This document shows positions 6,436-7,676 of a DNA stretch of 7,676 nt, one piece after another. Where the stretch lies: positions 6,173 through 13,848 of the forward strand of contig DCSL01000028.1 of the NCBI GenBank assembly GCA_002325615.1. The letters are read 5' to 3'. Origin of the DNA: Amoebophilaceae bacterium UBA1467 (GTDB lineage Bacteria; Bacteroidota; Bacteroidia; Cytophagales; Amoebophilaceae). The position numbers were made by a program, and so were the translations under genes. The notes below the pieces were generated by a model, which was given only the letters and a program-made list of their open reading frames with translations, did not search any database and was not told the DNA's origin. Numbering within the stretch: position 1 is the stretch's first letter; every line of letters begins with the position of its first letter.

Positions 6436-7077
6436 ATGGCCTTGATAGGAAGCAAAGCACCCACGTTCAAAGCGCCTGCTGTCATCAATGGGCAGGACAT
6501 TGTGCACGATTTCTCACTAGCACAGTTCATAGATCACAAAGAGGTTCTGTTTTTTTTCTATCCCAAAGATTTCACCTTTGTCTGCCCCACTGAACTCATC
6601 GCTTTCCAAGAAAAGTTGGGTGCGTTTGAAAAAAGAAATGTAGCCGTAGTAGGGTGCTCTACTGATACAGAAGAAACCCACTTAGCCTGGTTGTCCACCC
6701 CTAGAAAAAGAGGAGGTATCCAAGGGGTCACCTACCCCATCGTTGCTGATGTTAGTAAAACCATCACTACCAACTACGGTGTACTGGGTGGTACATGGGC
6801 TTATGACGAGCAAGACAACATGGTATTCCATGGTACTCCAATAGCTTACAGGGGCACTTTTTTCATTGATCAACAAGGTATTATAAGGCATGAAGCTATC
6901 AATGACTTATCGCTCGGTAGAAACGTAGAGGAAATACTACGCGTTATAGATATGTGGCACCACGTAAAAAAGTTTGGTGAGGTTTGTCCTGCCAACTGGC
7001 AAAAGGGACAAGAAGCCATGAAAGCCACCCAAGAGGGTGTGGCAGCTTACCTGGCAACGTATATGGATCACAAATAA
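6436..7077 (+). CDS. Typical 2-Cys peroxiredoxin (AhpC/Prx1 type)
   Basis: This is a cytosolic thiol peroxidase that reduces hydrogen peroxide, organic peroxides and possibly peroxynitrite. The 213 residues form an AhpC/TSA domain. The peroxidatic cysteine is C50 in the signature FYPKDFTFVCPTE (41-53). The conserved arginine is R139 in YRGTFFID, and the resolving cysteine is C184 in GEVCPANW, so the enzyme should work as a disulfide-linked dimer or decamer. A further cysteine, C74 (VVGCSTDTEE), is not part of the usual pair. Between GVLGG and YRGTFF lies a longer loop (about 120-138), which I also associate with other Bacteroidota members. The tail ends AYLATYMDHK without the YF motif linked to sensitive eukaryotic Prx. 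The electron donor, thioredoxin or AhpF, is not encoded here. The gene is monocistronic with its own promoter and plausibly defends against host-derived peroxide. Confidence 0.96.
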   Translation: MALIGSKAPTFKAPAVINGQDIVHDFSLAQFIDHKEVLFFFYPKDFTFVCPTELIAFQEKLGAFEKRNVAVVGCSTDTEETHLAWLSTPRKRGGIQGVTYPIVADVSKTITTNYGVLGGTWAYDEQDNMVFHGTPIAYRGTFFIDQQGIIRHEAINDLSLGRNVEEILRVIDMWHHVKKFGEVCPANWQKGQEAMKATQEGVAAYLATYMDHK

Positions 7078-7278
7078 TTTTCAAAGTGACTCAATTGATT
7101 GCTGTAAAACCTGAAAACGTACATCACGTGCGAGAATAGGGTTGTGCGCTTCTGGGCAACTGGTAAGAAATAACACGTCCCTTCTGTAGTTAGCTACATC
7201 ATGATCCAAACACACTCGATGGAATAATAATATTAACTGAAAACTTGAATTTTCTTAAAAAGAATACTAACTAGCGCT

Positions 7279-7290
7279 CCCCTATAGGGG
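7279..7290. repeat. Perfect 12-bp palindrome CCCCTATAGGGG
   Basis: The palindrome lies 21 bp upstream of a TAnnTTTG element and about 135 bp before the transporter start. The flanks do not extend the pairing and no T tract follows, so it is not a good terminator. An operator-like role is possible but unsupported. Confidence 0.45.
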
Positions 7291-7311
7291 CTCTGGGTGT
7301 GGTCCAAGACG

Positions 7312-7319
7312 TATCTTTG
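7312..7319 (+). promoter_or_regulatory. Possible -7 element of the nucleotide transporter gene
   Basis: TATCTTTG is identical to the -7 element in front of ssrA and fits TAnnTTTG. No good TTG lies at the right distance; the nearest resemblance is TCTG at 7292-7295, 16 bp away. Transcription would start near 7325 with a leader of about 100 nt. Confidence 0.4.
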
Positions 7320-7425
7320 ATACTGCTACACTTAGCTAAAGCATTTGGATACTTATCGTCGTCATTGGTGTTTCGGAAACCATTTTCGAAGCCCTTCACT
7401 TTTCTAATTCATAAACCAGATTGTC

Positions 7426-7676
7426 ATGTCAAGTAAGTCTACACTCGGTAAAATAGGGCAAAGTTTGTTTCCTATACACAAGCACGAACTAAGAAAATTT
7501 CTTCCTCTGACCTTTATTTTCTTCATGCAATCTTTCAACTATTCTACCCTGAGGAGCTTAAAAGATATTTACGTCCTCGAGCATGCCGGTGCTGAAGTAA
7601 TCTATTACCTAAAGCTTTTTGGTGTGACACCAGTTATCCTTCTCCTAACAATCGCCTATAATAGGCTTAGCAAAGT
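7426..7676 (+). CDS. Tlc/NTT-family nucleotide transporter (ATP/ADP antiporter type), 5' part only
   Basis: Tlc/NTT proteins are inner-membrane carriers with about 12 helices. They exchange host ATP for bacterial ADP or import nucleotides, and are found in Chlamydiae, Rickettsiales, Amoebophilaceae and plastids. The first 83 residues from ATG 7426 are visible before the edge cuts a codon. They match the family start: a short polar N terminus, FPIHKHELRKFLPLTFIFF leading into helix 1 (about 16-36), then FNYSTLRSLKDIYVLEHAGAEVI with the conserved LR.KD element, and helix 2 (about 58-78) with YLKLFGVTP. The ATG fits, since family members start a similar distance before the conserved PI..HEL..F stretch. 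Whether it exchanges ATP/ADP or carries other nucleotides depends on residues beyond the window. The leader carries a Bacteroidota -7 element but no clear Shine-Dalgarno sequence. Confidence 0.92.
   Translation, partial: MSSKSTLGKIGQSLFPIHKHELRKFLPLTFIFFMQSFNYSTLRSLKDIYVLEHAGAEVIYYLKLFGVTPVILLLTIAYNRLSK

Larger units (their letters stand above)
7078..7425. other. 348-bp intergenic region between peroxiredoxin and nucleotide transporter genes
   Basis: No gene is supported here. The left part carries a minus-strand open frame (7254 down to 7081, 57 codons, no ATG) with no recognisable family. The middle part is rich in A and T. The right part holds the 12-bp palindrome CCCCTATAGGGG and a TATCTTTG element and probably forms the promoter region of the transporter. 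I see no strong terminator behind the peroxiredoxin gene. Confidence 0.5.

Overview
The window looks like chromosome from a Bacteroidota bacterium living inside a host cell, most likely a member of the Amoebophilaceae (the Amoebophilus/Cardinium group). Three observations point that way. The right edge holds the start of a Tlc/NTT-type nucleotide transporter, the ATP/ADP exchanger used by obligate intracellular bacteria. Several gene starts are preceded by Bacteroidota-type promoter elements (TTG, about 19-20 bp, TAnnTTTG). The RuvX, deformylase, peroxiredoxin and tmRNA sequences all have a Bacteroidota character. The exact genus is inference. GC looks like the mid-40s by eye, which is higher than I would expect for Cardinium or Amoebophilus.

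Layout from left to right: a C-terminal processing protease (ctpA, minus strand, cut by the left edge). A divergent intergenic region follows. Next comes a two-gene plus-strand operon, ruvX-def, joined by an ATGA overlap: the RuvX/YqgF nuclease and peptide deformylase. After about 150 bp there is a 497-residue MscS-type channel with an exported N-terminal domain. Then come a promoter and the tmRNA gene ssrA (4228-4615). Immediately downstream is the wreck of a zinc-ribbon membrane-protein gene with one in-frame stop and two frame changes. A minus-strand EamA/DMT transporter follows, then a divergent intergenic region with a good promoter for a 2-Cys peroxiredoxin. After that lie 348 bp with no supported gene and the start of the nucleotide transporter.

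Most intact genes are housekeeping or stress functions: envelope proteolysis, nucleic-acid processing, N-terminal protein maturation, osmotic release, ribosome rescue and peroxide removal. They sit beside transport functions that fit host dependence. I see no insertion sequence, CRISPR array, toxin-antitoxin pair or phage gene, and no convincing new multi-gene system. The points most worth a second look are the apparently 16-residue tmRNA tag, the decayed gene behind ssrA whose 53-codon head is still open, and a nine-G run inside ruvX that could affect its reading frame.
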